Program-made: the position numbers and the translations under genes
Notes under the pieces: model-generated
What the model was told of the DNA's origin: nothing
Database searches by the model: none
The model's input: only the letters and a program-made list of their open reading frames with translations
Shown here: positions 7,897-15,336 of the stretch, one piece after another
Position numbering within the stretch: the first letter of the stretch is position 1
Layout of the letters: each line of letters begins with the position of its first letter
Source of the DNA: Actinomycetes bacterium
GTDB taxonomy: Bacteria; Actinomycetota; Acidimicrobiia; Acidimicrobiales; RAAP-2
DNA length: 41,282 bases
Direction of reading: 5' to 3'
NCBI GenBank assembly: GCA_021809495.1
Contig: JAKAZI010000009.1
Coordinates: 1-41,282, forward strand

Positions 7897-8409
7897 ATGA
7901 CCACATTCGATCGACCCTTCGGGCGATACCTCGAGGATTTCACGCCGGGCGACGTACTGCGGCACTGGCCCGGCAAGACGATTACCGAGGCCGACGACCA
8001 CTTGTTCTGCATGATCACGATGAACCACCACCCGCTGCACACCAACGCGTGGTTCGCCGAGCACGAGAGCGTCCAGGGTCGCAACGTGGTCGTGGGCAAT
8101 CTGGTCTATTCGCTGGTACTCGGTATGAGTGTGCCCGACGTCTCGGGCGCGGCGATCGCGAACCTCGAGGTGGAGAGTCTCATTCACCGGTTTCCCACGT
8201 TCCACGGCGACACGATCTACGCCGAGACCCGGGTCCTCGACGTCACCGAGTCGTCCTCCAAGCCCGACCGAGGCATCGTGCGTGTTGAGACCAAGGGGTT
8301 CAACCAGGACGGCCAGGAGGTCTGTTACTTCCGGCGCAAGGTGATGGTCTGGAAGCGGGAGTTCGCACCCGCGCGCCGTCGCCCCTACGGCGAGGACGTC
8401 TGGGACTGA
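7897..8409 (+). CDS. MaoC-family dehydratase, probable mesaconyl-CoA hydratase
   Basis: A single hot-dog domain protein of 170 aa. Blocks such as GRYLEDFTPGDVLRHWPG, TEADDHLFCMITMNHHPLHT, VVGNLVYSLVLGMSVPD and FPTFHGDTIYAETRVLD match the MaoC protein encoded in the ethylmalonyl-CoA gene cluster of Streptomyces. There the role is hydration of mesaconyl-CoA to beta-methylmalyl-CoA, the substrate of the lyase encoded at 3616. The D-x4-H type catalytic pair of hydratase 2 enzymes is plausibly within DDHLFCMITMNHHPLH. AAGGAGG 8 bp before the ATG is the best Shine-Dalgarno site in this part of the window. Family assignment is firm; substrate rests on context. Confidence 0.75.
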   Translation: MTTFDRPFGRYLEDFTPGDVLRHWPGKTITEADDHLFCMITMNHHPLHTNAWFAEHESVQGRNVVVGNLVYSLVLGMSVPDVSGAAIANLEVESLIHRFPTFHGDTIYAETRVLDVTESSSKPDRGIVRVETKGFNQDGQEVCYFRRKVMVWKREFAPARRRPYGEDVWD

Positions 8410-8432
8410 CGCCGCGCTCGTTCGCGCGCGCG

Positions 8433-9284
8433 TTGGGGGACGTCGCGCCGTCGATCGCCCGTGACCTGCCGTGGATCGGGGTGCGAGACCCGTGGGCGGT
8501 GCTCGTCAGCGAGGTCATGCTCCAACAGACTCAGGCCGCTCGAGTGATCGAACCGTGGCGCCGGTTCCTCGAGACGCTACCCACGGTTGCCTCGTGCGCG
8601 AACGCGCCTCGGTCGACGGTCATCGAGCTGTGGGGCGGGCTCGGCTACAACCGTCGAGCGGGGTATCTCCACGACGCCGCGCGCGCGATCACCGACGAGT
8701 TCGACGGACGCATCCCGAAGGACCCCCTGGCGTTGCGCCGGCTACCGGGTGTCGGCCACTACACGGCCAACGCGGTTGCCTCATTCGCCTTCGGGGTTCG
8801 CGTGGGCGTGCTCGACACGAACGTCGGGCGCATCCTCGCCCGGGCTATCGCCAACCGCCCGCTGGGGCGAGCCGAGGCCCAGCGACTCGCCGATGAGCTG
8901 CTCGGCCGCGGCGACAGCGCCGCGCATAACCAGGCCATGCTCGACCTCGGCGCCCAGTTCTGCACGGGGACGCCGCGATGCGCGACCTGCCCGCTGGCGT
9001 CGCGCTGCGCGTGGCGGACCAACGGCGGCGCCGACCCCGCCCGGCGCAGCGCCGCCGTGTCGGTGCCCCAGGGCGCCTTCGCGGGGTCGAACCGGCAACT
9101 ACGCGGACGCATCGTCGCGACGTTACGCGAGGGACCGGCGCGCCTCGACGTCGTGGTGCGTCGGGTCGCGCAGCCACCGCAGCGCGTTGCAGAACTGCTC
9201 GCGACGCTCGTCGCGGACGGGCTCGTGGAGCACGTGGCCGACGCGGTCCGCTTGGTCGGCGATCCCAGGGAACTGATTGAGTGA
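8433..9284 (+). CDS. mutY: A/G-specific adenine glycosylase (short form)
   Basis: A base-excision repair enzyme that removes adenine opposite 8-oxoguanine. Counting from TTG 8433 (283 aa): catalytic E27 in SEVMLQQTQ, helix-hairpin-helix LPGVGHYTA with Tyr where endonuclease III has Lys, and catalytic D128 in VLDTNVGR. The [4Fe-4S] cysteines are C177, C183, C186 and C192 (CX6CX2CX5C). The C-terminal 90 residues do not look like the MutT-like 8-oxoG domain of E. coli MutY; they resemble a small winged-helix segment. The start is unsettled. Homologues have a few more residues before RDLPW, and CTG 8406, overlapping the MaoC stop, would add LTPRSFARA. Confidence 0.88.
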   Translation: MGDVAPSIARDLPWIGVRDPWAVLVSEVMLQQTQAARVIEPWRRFLETLPTVASCANAPRSTVIELWGGLGYNRRAGYLHDAARAITDEFDGRIPKDPLALRRLPGVGHYTANAVASFAFGVRVGVLDTNVGRILARAIANRPLGRAEAQRLADELLGRGDSAAHNQAMLDLGAQFCTGTPRCATCPLASRCAWRTNGGADPARRSAAVSVPQGAFAGSNRQLRGRIVATLREGPARLDVVVRRVAQPPQRVAELLATLVADGLVEHVADAVRLVGDPRELIE

Positions 9285-9294
9285 TCGCGGCCGG

Positions 9295-9300
9295 TAGTGT
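9295..9300 (+). promoter_or_regulatory. -10-like hexamer for the flavin reductase gene
   Basis: TAGTGT ends 6 bp before GTG 9307. Confidence 0.4.
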
Positions 9301-9306
9301 CCCGAT

Positions 9307-9780
9307 GTGACCCCTCCCTCGATCGGTGACTTCAAAGACGCGGTGAGTCGTTTCGCCACGGGCGTCGTGGTCGTGACCGCCCAGACGCCTGACGGCCCCG
9401 CCGGCTTCACGTGTCAAACCTTCGGTTCGCTCTCACTCGAACCCCAGCTCGTGACATTCGCCGCGGCGCTCGACGGGCGCTCGTGGGCCAAGGTGCGCAC
9501 CCACGGCGTGGTCGGGATCAACATCCTCGCCGACGCGCAGGTCGAAGAGGCGCGCCGATTCGCCACGACCGGCGCGGACCGCTTCGCGCTCGGGGAGTGG
9601 ACGACGGGACCCGCTGGTTCGCCCCTACTCGTGGGCGCGATCGCGCACGTCGAAGGGCCGATCGTCGCGATTCGTCCCCACGGCGATCACGAGGTGGCGA
9701 TCGTTCAAGCCGACTTTGTGGCCGCCTACGATGGCGAACCCCTGGTCTTCTATCGCGCCGGTTTCAGCGCACTCGCGTAG
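9307..9780 (+). CDS. Flavin reductase-like protein (FMN-binding split barrel)
   Basis: A 157 aa member of the flavin reductase domain family (HpaC/DIM6-NTAB type), which binds FMN and reduces it with NAD(P)H, often for a partner monooxygenase. Recognisable blocks are VSRFATGVVVVTAQ, GFTCQTFGSLSLEPQLV and the C-terminal DHEVAIVQADFV followed by EPLVFYRAGF. The start is GTG 9307, 22 bp after mutY, with a promoter-like hexamer and no ribosome-binding site. No oxygenase gene is adjacent, so the physiological partner is unknown. A heme-degrading or pyridoxamine-oxidase-like role is less likely. Confidence 0.8.
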   Translation: MTPPSIGDFKDAVSRFATGVVVVTAQTPDGPAGFTCQTFGSLSLEPQLVTFAAALDGRSWAKVRTHGVVGINILADAQVEEARRFATTGADRFALGEWTTGPAGSPLLVGAIAHVEGPIVAIRPHGDHEVAIVQADFVAAYDGEPLVFYRAGFSALA

Positions 9781-9794
9781 CGCTGCCGAGTCAC

Positions 9795-9800
9795 TACGCT
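9795..9800 (+). promoter_or_regulatory. -10-like hexamer before the small membrane protein gene
   Basis: TACGCT lies 5 bp before GTG 9806 and 8 bp before GTG 9809, both in frame with the ATG at 9851. Confidence 0.35.
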
Positions 9801-9850
9801 TTTTCGTGGTGGGCCGTGGTGGCACCACGGCGCTGGCGAGCGGGAGTCTC

Positions 9851-10381
9851 ATGACCGTTGCGATTGAGGTGGTGGTGGCGGTCGTGATCGCCGGACTGCT
9901 CGCGGTGGGCGTGTTGCGTTGGCGCAAGATTCGAGACGACGAGCGGCGCCTGCGCACCTCGGGCACCCTGATCGGGCCGCCACCGTCGCCCTATCAAACG
10001 GCGAAGGGCTTCCGGCTCTTGGACAGTGACACCCCAACGCCGCACCCCGATCCCGCCCCGTTGCGACTCGAGTCGTCCCACGAGTACGTCTTCGGTGAGG
10101 CGATGTCCGACGAGGAGGTCGCGTCGATCGGTCCGCACCGTCACGACGTGCAATGGGCGCTGGACCGGTCGGCGCACCGCAGTCCCTTGGCGTACCGACG
10201 CCGCGTGGTGGTTTCGCTCGTGATCGTCGTCGCGGTGATCGTGGCGGCGTTCCTGCTCGTGCATCACCCGTGGTCGAACGCACCGGCCAAGACCGGCGCA
10301 CCGCCCGCCCGGACCGCACTGGTTAGCGCCGCGCCACCGACGACTCCGGCGTGGGGATCCTTCGCCCCTCTCGCTCCGTAG
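9851..10381 (+). CDS. Hypothetical protein with two membrane segments
   Basis: I do not recognise this 176 aa protein. It begins with a hydrophobic segment (IEVVVAVVIAGLLAVGVL), followed by a basic stretch (RWRKIRDDERRLR) and about 100 polar residues. A second hydrophobic segment (VVVSLVIVVAVIVAAFLLV) follows, and then a Pro/Ala/Thr-rich tail. The layout fits an inner membrane protein with a cytoplasmic loop and a short external tail. ATG 9851 has GGGAG 4 bp upstream. GTG 9806 or 9809 would fit a leaderless start and add 14-15 residues. It converges on oligopeptidase B with a 28 bp gap. Confidence 0.6.
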   Translation: MTVAIEVVVAVVIAGLLAVGVLRWRKIRDDERRLRTSGTLIGPPPSPYQTAKGFRLLDSDTPTPHPDPAPLRLESSHEYVFGEAMSDEEVASIGPHRHDVQWALDRSAHRSPLAYRRRVVVSLVIVVAVIVAAFLLVHHPWSNAPAKTGAPPARTALVSAAPPTTPAWGSFAPLAP

Positions 10382-10409
10382 CGCCAGTTTCTTCGTTGCC
10401 GGCCGCTCC

Positions 10410-12566
10410 TCAGGCAACGATCTCACTGATGATGAAGGCCAGGATCAGTGCCTCGTCGTGCCACGCGTCGTATCGACCGGACGGGCCGCCGTGGCCGGCG
10501 CCGAGCTCGGTCTTGAGATACGCGACGTTGTCGGCGTTCGCGTCGCGCAGGCGCAGCACCCACTTCGCCGGCTCCCAGAACCCGACGCGCGAGTCGTTGA
10601 GCCCCCCGGCGGCGAAGAGGTGCGGGTAGACACGCACACTCCCGTCATCGTTGGTCGCTCGCACGTTGTCGTAGGGCGAGTAGGACTTCATGGTGCGATA
10701 CGTCGTGGCGCTCGCGTCGGGGTCGCCCCACTCCTCCCACTCGCCAACGGTGAGCGGGAGCGACGCGTCGAGCATCGTGGTCAGGGCGTCGACGAAGGGG
10801 ACTTCAGCGACGACGCACTTGAAGAGGTCCGGCGCGAGGTTCATCACCGCGCCCATCAAGAGTCCACCGGCCGAGCCGCCGCGGATCGCCAGTCGCTGCG
10901 GTTCGGTCCAACCCCCCGCGACCAGGTCCTTCGCGACGGCGACGAAGTCGCTGAAGGTCGTCGGTTTCTGGGCGAGCTTGCCCATCTCGTACCACGAGCG
11001 TCCCATCTCGCCGCCGCCACGCACGTGGGCGATCGCGAAGATCACGCCACGTTCGAGCAGCGACAGTCGGATCGACGAGAAACCGGGGTCGATGGAGATC
11101 TCGTAACTCCCGTACCCGTAGAGCAGCAGGGGAGCCGGTCCGACCGGACTGATCGATCCGTCGTCGTGCTGGTGCACCACGTCGCGGCGCGCCACGATCG
11201 ACACGGGGATGCGCTGGCCGTCGCTGGCGGTGACCCAGTGACGGCCGGTGACGTAGGCGTCGCGGTCGTAGCCACCGCGCACGATCTGTCGCTTGCGAAC
11301 GAGCAGTTCGTGCGAGACGAGGTCCACGTCGGCGATGAAGTTTGGCGTGACCATCGAGGTGATCGACACGCGCAACGAGTCCGCGTCGTAGGTCGGGTTG
11401 ACGCCCAGTGACACCGTGCTCGGCCGGTCGACCCCGTCCACGAGCCAGGACCGCTCCAGCAGGTCGGTGCCGAAGGGCTCCGCGGGCTCCAGGGGGACGA
11501 TGCGCACGGTGGCGCATCCGTCCTCGCGTTCGCTCAGCGCCAGGCACGTCGAGAACGCGTCGACCCCGTCGATCCGGGTGCCCGGGCGGTGGGCGACCAG
11601 CTCGCGCCACGTGTCGTGTGAAACGGGCCGTCCGAGCAGGCGAAAGTCGGTCGCGTCCTCGTTGGTGATCTTGAGCCACCAGCGCGTGCCGTCGGCGGTG
11701 ACGAGGTGTTCGACGCCGTATTCGATCCCCGTGCGTCGCGCCTCGAGGACCACGAGCGCCTCGGTGGGTTGATCGGCCGCCAGGTACTGGACCTCGGTCG
11801 TGGTCGACGAGGCGATCGAGACGACGATCACCTCGTCGTCACGTGAGCGTCCGACCGAGACGGTGAACTGCGCGTCGTCCTCTTGGTAGACGAGCATGTC
11901 CTCGTCGGCGGCCGAGCCGAGGCGGTGGCGCCAGACCTGCCACGGCCGCATGGCGTCGTCGACGCGCGTGTAGAAGAAGTAGTCGCTGGCGCGCGACCAC
12001 GCGAAGCCGTAATAGACGTCTTCGAGGGAATCGCTGAGGGGCGCGTCGCCGAGGAGTGGGCGCACCGTGACGCGATGACGCTCGTCGCCATCGAAGTCCA
12101 CGCCGACCGCCACCCACCGATCGTCCGGGCTCACGTCGAGCACGCCGACCGACAGAAAATCGTGACCCTGCGCTTCGAGATTCTCGTCGAGAATCACCTG
12201 TTCGTCGGCGAAGGCCGCCAACGGGTCGACCACCGGCGGGGTCGAGTCGTTGGCGCTGACCGGGACCCGACAGCTGATCGGGTAGTTCAGGCCCTCGCGG
12301 GTCCGTTCGAAGTACCACCACGCGCCGCGACGTACCGGAACCGAGATGTCGGTCTCTTCGATCCGTCGCTTGATCTCGTCATAGAGCTGCGACTCGAGTG
12401 GCGCGAGGTGTTTGAGCGACGAGGCCACGAAGTCGTTCTCCGCGGACAGATGCTCGAGGACCTCGGGGTTGTCGCGGTCCATGAGCCAGTAGTAGGGATC
12501 TTCCCGGGTGTCGCCGTGACGGGTGATGGGGTGGGGACGCTGGGGAACGGACGGGGTGAGAGGCAC
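10410..12566 (-). CDS. ptrB: Oligopeptidase B-like S9 serine peptidase
   Basis: A 718 aa cytoplasmic prolyl-oligopeptidase family enzyme that cuts short peptides, in oligopeptidase B typically after basic residues. The N-terminus has the family opening HPITRHGDTREDPYYWL, then a seven-bladed propeller region (about 70-430) and an alpha/beta-hydrolase domain. The triad is visible as S565 (RGGSAGGLL), D658 (GGLNDSRV) and H692 (GAGHGG). HVRGGGEMGRSWYEMGK is the usual block ahead of the serine. Length is normal for PtrB (about 690). The start is GTG 12566, 6 bp from a weak hexamer CAAAGT. It is divergent from sufB. Confidence 0.9.
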   Translation of the reverse strand: MPLTPSVPQRPHPITRHGDTREDPYYWLMDRDNPEVLEHLSAENDFVASSLKHLAPLESQLYDEIKRRIEETDISVPVRRGAWWYFERTREGLNYPISCRVPVSANDSTPPVVDPLAAFADEQVILDENLEAQGHDFLSVGVLDVSPDDRWVAVGVDFDGDERHRVTVRPLLGDAPLSDSLEDVYYGFAWSRASDYFFYTRVDDAMRPWQVWRHRLGSAADEDMLVYQEDDAQFTVSVGRSRDDEVIVVSIASSTTTEVQYLAADQPTEALVVLEARRTGIEYGVEHLVTADGTRWWLKITNEDATDFRLLGRPVSHDTWRELVAHRPGTRIDGVDAFSTCLALSEREDGCATVRIVPLEPAEPFGTDLLERSWLVDGVDRPSTVSLGVNPTYDADSLRVSITSMVTPNFIADVDLVSHELLVRKRQIVRGGYDRDAYVTGRHWVTASDGQRIPVSIVARRDVVHQHDDGSISPVGPAPLLLYGYGSYEISIDPGFSSIRLSLLERGVIFAIAHVRGGGEMGRSWYEMGKLAQKPTTFSDFVAVAKDLVAGGWTEPQRLAIRGGSAGGLLMGAVMNLAPDLFKCVVAEVPFVDALTTMLDASLPLTVGEWEEWGDPDASATTYRTMKSYSPYDNVRATNDDGSVRVYPHLFAAGGLNDSRVGFWEPAKWVLRLRDANADNVAYLKTELGAGHGGPSGRYDAWHDEALILAFIISEIVA

Positions 12567-12572
12567 CGTCCC

Positions 12573-12578
12573 ACTTTG
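12573..12578 (-). promoter_or_regulatory. Weak -10-like hexamer for ptrB
   Basis: On the minus strand CAAAGT ends 6 bp before GTG 12566. It is weaker than the others because it lacks the initial T. Confidence 0.25.
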
Positions 12579-12588
12579 CCAGTAATTT

Positions 12589-12619
12589 CTGACAGGGCGG
12601 GGACCGTAGTTAGTACTAT
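12589..12619 (+). promoter_or_regulatory. Promoter candidate for the suf operon
   Basis: CTGACA (12589-12594) and TACTAT (12614-12619) are separated by 19 bp; the -10 overlaps an 8 bp palindrome, TAGTACTA (12611-12618). Unlike most genes here, sufB then has a leader of about 25 bases and a ribosome-binding site (GAGGAG). I see no clear SufR or IscR box. Confidence 0.4.
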
Positions 12620-12649
12620 GAACGTAGGGATAATGCCCAGAGGAGCGAT

Positions 12650-14050
12650 ATGACGATCGACAACTTGGACTTCAGCCGGTACCAGTTGGGCTGGTCCGAC
12701 GATCAGATTCCCGTCTTCAAGCCCAAGAAGGGCATCAACGAGGCGATCGTTCGCGAGATGTCGGGAATCAAGAACGAAGAGTCGTGGATGCGCGAGTTCC
12801 GCCTGGCGGCGCTGAAGCGATTCGAGAAGAAGCCCATGTTGCCGTGGTTCGCGGACCGTATGCCGGACCTGGACTTCAACGACATCTACTACTACATCAA
12901 GCCGACCGAGAGCCGCGTCGACCGGTGGGAGGACCTGCCCGACGCGATCAAGACGACCTACGAGCGTCTCGGAATCCCCGAGGCCGAGCGCAAGTACCTC
13001 GCCGGGGTCACCGCCCAGTACGAGTCCGAAGTGGTCTTTCACCGCAACCGCGAGGACCTCGAGCGTCTCGGGGTGCTGTTTTGCGACATGGACACCGCGG
13101 TGCGCGAGTACCCCGACCTGGTGCGAAAGTACTTCGGCACCGTGATCCCGCCCAACGACAACAAATTCGCCGCCTTGAACTCGGCGGTGTGGAGCGGTGG
13201 CTCGTTCATCTACGTGCCGCCGGGTGTGAAGGTGGACCAACCGCTGCAGGCGTATTTCCGGATCAACACCGAGAACATGGGTCAGTTCGAGCGAACGCTG
13301 ATCATCGCCGACGAGGGATCCCAGGTCCACTACGTCGAGGGTTGCTCGGCGCCCGTGTACTCGACGGACTCACTGCACTCCGCGGTCGTCGAGCTCATCG
13401 CCCTGCCGGGATCGCGCATCACCTACACGACGATCCAGAACTGGTCGAACAACGTCTACAACCTGGTGACCAAGCGAGCCCGCGCCGAGGCTGAGGCGCA
13501 CGTGGAGTGGATCGACGGCAACATCGGTTCGCGACTAACGATGAAGTACCCCTCGGTCTACCTGATGGGACCCAAGGCCTCGGGCGAGGTGTTGTCGGTG
13601 GCCTACGCGGGTCCCGGGCAGGTCCAAGACGCCGGGGCCAAGATGGTGCACGTGGCCCCGGAGACGACCTCGACGATCATCTCGAAGTCGATCTCCAAGG
13701 ACGGGGGTCTCACGACGTATCGCGGACTCGTGAAGGTCGACGAAGGTGCGACCGGCGCGAAGAGCTTCGTTCGCTGTGACGCGTTGATCCTCGACGAGTA
13801 CTCGACCTCAGAGACCAAGCCCTACATGGAGGTCGGTGAGCAGGACGCCTCAATCGGCCACGAGGCGACCGTCTCGAAGATCGGTGACGACCAGCTGTTC
13901 TATCTCATGAGCCGGGGCCTGACCGAGAGTCAGGCGATGGGCATGATCGTCAACGGGTTCATCGAACCGGTGACGCGGACACTGCCCATGGAGTACGCGG
14001 TGGAGTGGTCGCGCCTGATCGAGTTGCAGATGGAAGGCTCGGTCGGCTGA
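12650..14050 (+). CDS. sufB: Fe-S cluster assembly scaffold protein SufB
   Basis: A 466 aa core subunit of the SufBCD complex, which builds Fe-S clusters in the cytoplasm. Diagnostic blocks include [57 protein letters not shown] and the C-terminal [19 protein letters not shown]. The beta-helix core and the C-terminal helical region are complete and length is typical. ATG 12650 has GAGGAG at the right distance. It opens the right-reading SUF arm. sufD does not follow directly as in most actinobacteria: a small Cys protein and a gene on the opposite strand come between. Confidence 0.95.
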   Translation: MTIDNLDFSRYQLGWSDDQIPVFKPKKGINEAIVREMSGIKNEESWMREFRLAALKRFEKKPMLPWFADRMPDLDFNDIYYYIKPTESRVDRWEDLPDAIKTTYERLGIPEAERKYLAGVTAQYESEVVFHRNREDLERLGVLFCDMDTAVREYPDLVRKYFGTVIPPNDNKFAALNSAVWSGGSFIYVPPGVKVDQPLQAYFRINTENMGQFERTLIIADEGSQVHYVEGCSAPVYSTDSLHSAVVELIALPGSRITYTTIQNWSNNVYNLVTKRARAEAEAHVEWIDGNIGSRLTMKYPSVYLMGPKASGEVLSVAYAGPGQVQDAGAKMVHVAPETTSTIISKSISKDGGLTTYRGLVKVDEGATGAKSFVRCDALILDEYSTSETKPYMEVGEQDASIGHEATVSKIGDDQLFYLMSRGLTESQAMGMIVNGFIEPVTRTLPMEYAVEWSRLIELQMEGSVG

Positions 14051-14086
14051 CGATCGGCCCCCCGTTGGGCGTGGAAGGATGATCCG

Positions 14087-14440
14087 GTGGGGATGCGCGA
14101 GGAGTGCAAGCACTTTCAGAGTCGTACGTACAAATCTGGCGAGGTGGCCAGGTTTTGCGTGCTCGGCAACGCGCCGGACCAGCCGTGGTCGTGCCCCGAG
14201 GACTGCATCACCTACGAGCGTCGTCTCGCGGACGTGGGGTGGTCACACGGGTCGCTGGTCGACCGGCCGGTGGAGGCGCCACCCAAGACCGACGTGCCGA
14301 TCGACGATCGCCGCGCGCTGCTCGAGAGCGCCAGTGAGATCGTCAACGCCGTAGCGCCCGAGCTCGTCAACGAGCGGCGCCGCGAACTCGACGAGGCGGA
14401 ACGTCGCAGTCGTCGCAACTGGCGGTTCTGGCGTCGTTAA
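14087..14440 (+). CDS. Small cysteine-containing protein of unknown function in the suf cluster
   Basis: A 117 aa protein I cannot assign to a named family. The N-terminal third holds four cysteines and a histidine (ECKHF, RFCVLG, SCPEDC), a spacing that could bind zinc or an Fe-S cluster. The rest is charged and ends in a very basic tail (RRSRRNWRFWRR), which could bind nucleic acid or membrane. It starts at GTG 14087, or ATG 14093 two codons later, 36 bp after sufB and preceded by GGAAGGA. The stop overlaps that of the convergent isomerase gene within a shared TTAA. Position suggests a role linked to Fe-S assembly, but this is only context. Confidence 0.65.
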   Translation: MGMREECKHFQSRTYKSGEVARFCVLGNAPDQPWSCPEDCITYERRLADVGWSHGSLVDRPVEAPPKTDVPIDDRRALLESASEIVNAVAPELVNERRRELDEAERRSRRNWRFWRR

Positions 14441-15255
14441 CGTCCCGCGAACGTGGGGGGCCGTCGCTCGATGAAGGCGTTCATCGCCTCGGCGAGGTCG
14501 TCGCTGCGCAGGTAGAGGGTATTCCAGTTGGCGACGAATTCCAGTCCCTCACGCACCGTGCGCCCGTCGTTCGCCGCGAGGACGGCCTTGGTCCCCTGGA
14601 CCGCCAGCGGTGAGTTCGCGGCGATCCGTTCGGCGAGCTCGTAGGCGTCGGCCACCACGTCGTCGCCGGTCACGTGGTTGACCAGGCCGATGGCCGCAGC
14701 GCGCTCGGCGTCGACGTCCATGCCCGTGTACGCCAGCTCCGCGACGTGACCGGCCCCGATGATGCGCGGCAGACGCTGGAGGGTGCCCAGGTCGGCGACG
14801 ATCGCGACCTTGGTCTCGCGCACCGAGAACGTCGCCGACGGAGCGGCCAGGCGAATGTCGCAGGCGCAGATCAAGTCAACGCCCCCACCGATGCAGTACC
14901 CGTGCACCGCGGCGATCACCGGGAACGGCAGGTCGGCGATCGAGTTGACGGCCTGCTGCATGGTGCGTACCGCGTCGTAGCGCGCGGCGTTGCGTTGAGC
15001 GGGCGACGCCTGCTCGCCGCTCGAGAGAAGACTTCCGGCCATCTCCTTCAGGTCCAGGCCGACGGTGAAGTGCGGGCCCCGCGCGGCGACCACGAGTACG
15101 CGCACGTCGCGCGCGTCGCGCAGCGCTGCGGCGGCGCGCGGGAGGTCCTCCCAGAACGCCTGACCCATCGCGTTGCGCTGCTCTTGTCGGTCGAGCCACA
15201 ACGTCGCCACCGCGCCGCGTAGCTCGAGCGTCAGGACCGTTGAGGTGAACTCCAT
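14437..15255 (-). CDS. Enoyl-CoA hydratase/isomerase family, dienoyl-CoA isomerase-like
   Basis: A crotonase-fold protein of 272 aa. The oxyanion-hole region HGYCIGGGVDLICACD is intact. Three acids, D127, E147 and D155, have the spacing (20 and 8) of D176, E196 and D204 in mammalian delta3,5-delta2,4-dienoyl-CoA isomerase, and the block ADLGTLQRLP is characteristic of that group. It would therefore shift double bonds during oxidation of unsaturated fatty acids rather than hydrate. It has its own ribosome-binding site (GGGAG, 5 bp before ATG) and a TATCCT hexamer further up. It lies against the suf operon, between sufB and sufD, which is unexpected for this pathway. Confidence 0.82.
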   Translation of the reverse strand: MEFTSTVLTLELRGAVATLWLDRQEQRNAMGQAFWEDLPRAAAALRDARDVRVLVVAARGPHFTVGLDLKEMAGSLLSSGEQASPAQRNAARYDAVRTMQQAVNSIADLPFPVIAAVHGYCIGGGVDLICACDIRLAAPSATFSVRETKVAIVADLGTLQRLPRIIGAGHVAELAYTGMDVDAERAAAIGLVNHVTGDDVVADAYELAERIAANSPLAVQGTKAVLAANDGRTVREGLEFVANWNTLYLRSDDLAEAMNAFIERRPPTFAGR

Positions 15256-15276
15256 GTCGTCTCCCTGCTCGATCGA

Positions 15277-15282
15277 AGGATA
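15277..15282 (-). promoter_or_regulatory. -10-like hexamer for the dienoyl-CoA isomerase-like gene
   Basis: On the minus strand TATCCT lies about 21 bp before ATG 15255, leaving room for a short leader that carries the GGGAG ribosome-binding site. Confidence 0.3.
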
Positions 15283-15314
15283 GACGCGGGGATCGGTCGG
15301 CTCGAGCGGACCAT

Positions 15315-15320
15315 TACACT
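15315..15320 (+). promoter_or_regulatory. -10-like hexamer for sufD
   Basis: TACACT lies 16 bp before ATG 15337, in the 81 bp divergent gap. Because the gene on the opposite strand separates sufD from sufB, sufD-fdx-sufC may rely on this promoter or on read-through from sufB. Confidence 0.3.
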
Positions 15321-15336
15321 GCTAACGCCCTCGACT

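Noticed and set aside
8433-9284. Endonuclease III (Nth)
   Set aside because: The residue in the helix-hairpin-helix loop is Tyr (GVGHYTA), not the catalytic Lys of endonuclease III; this matches MutY.
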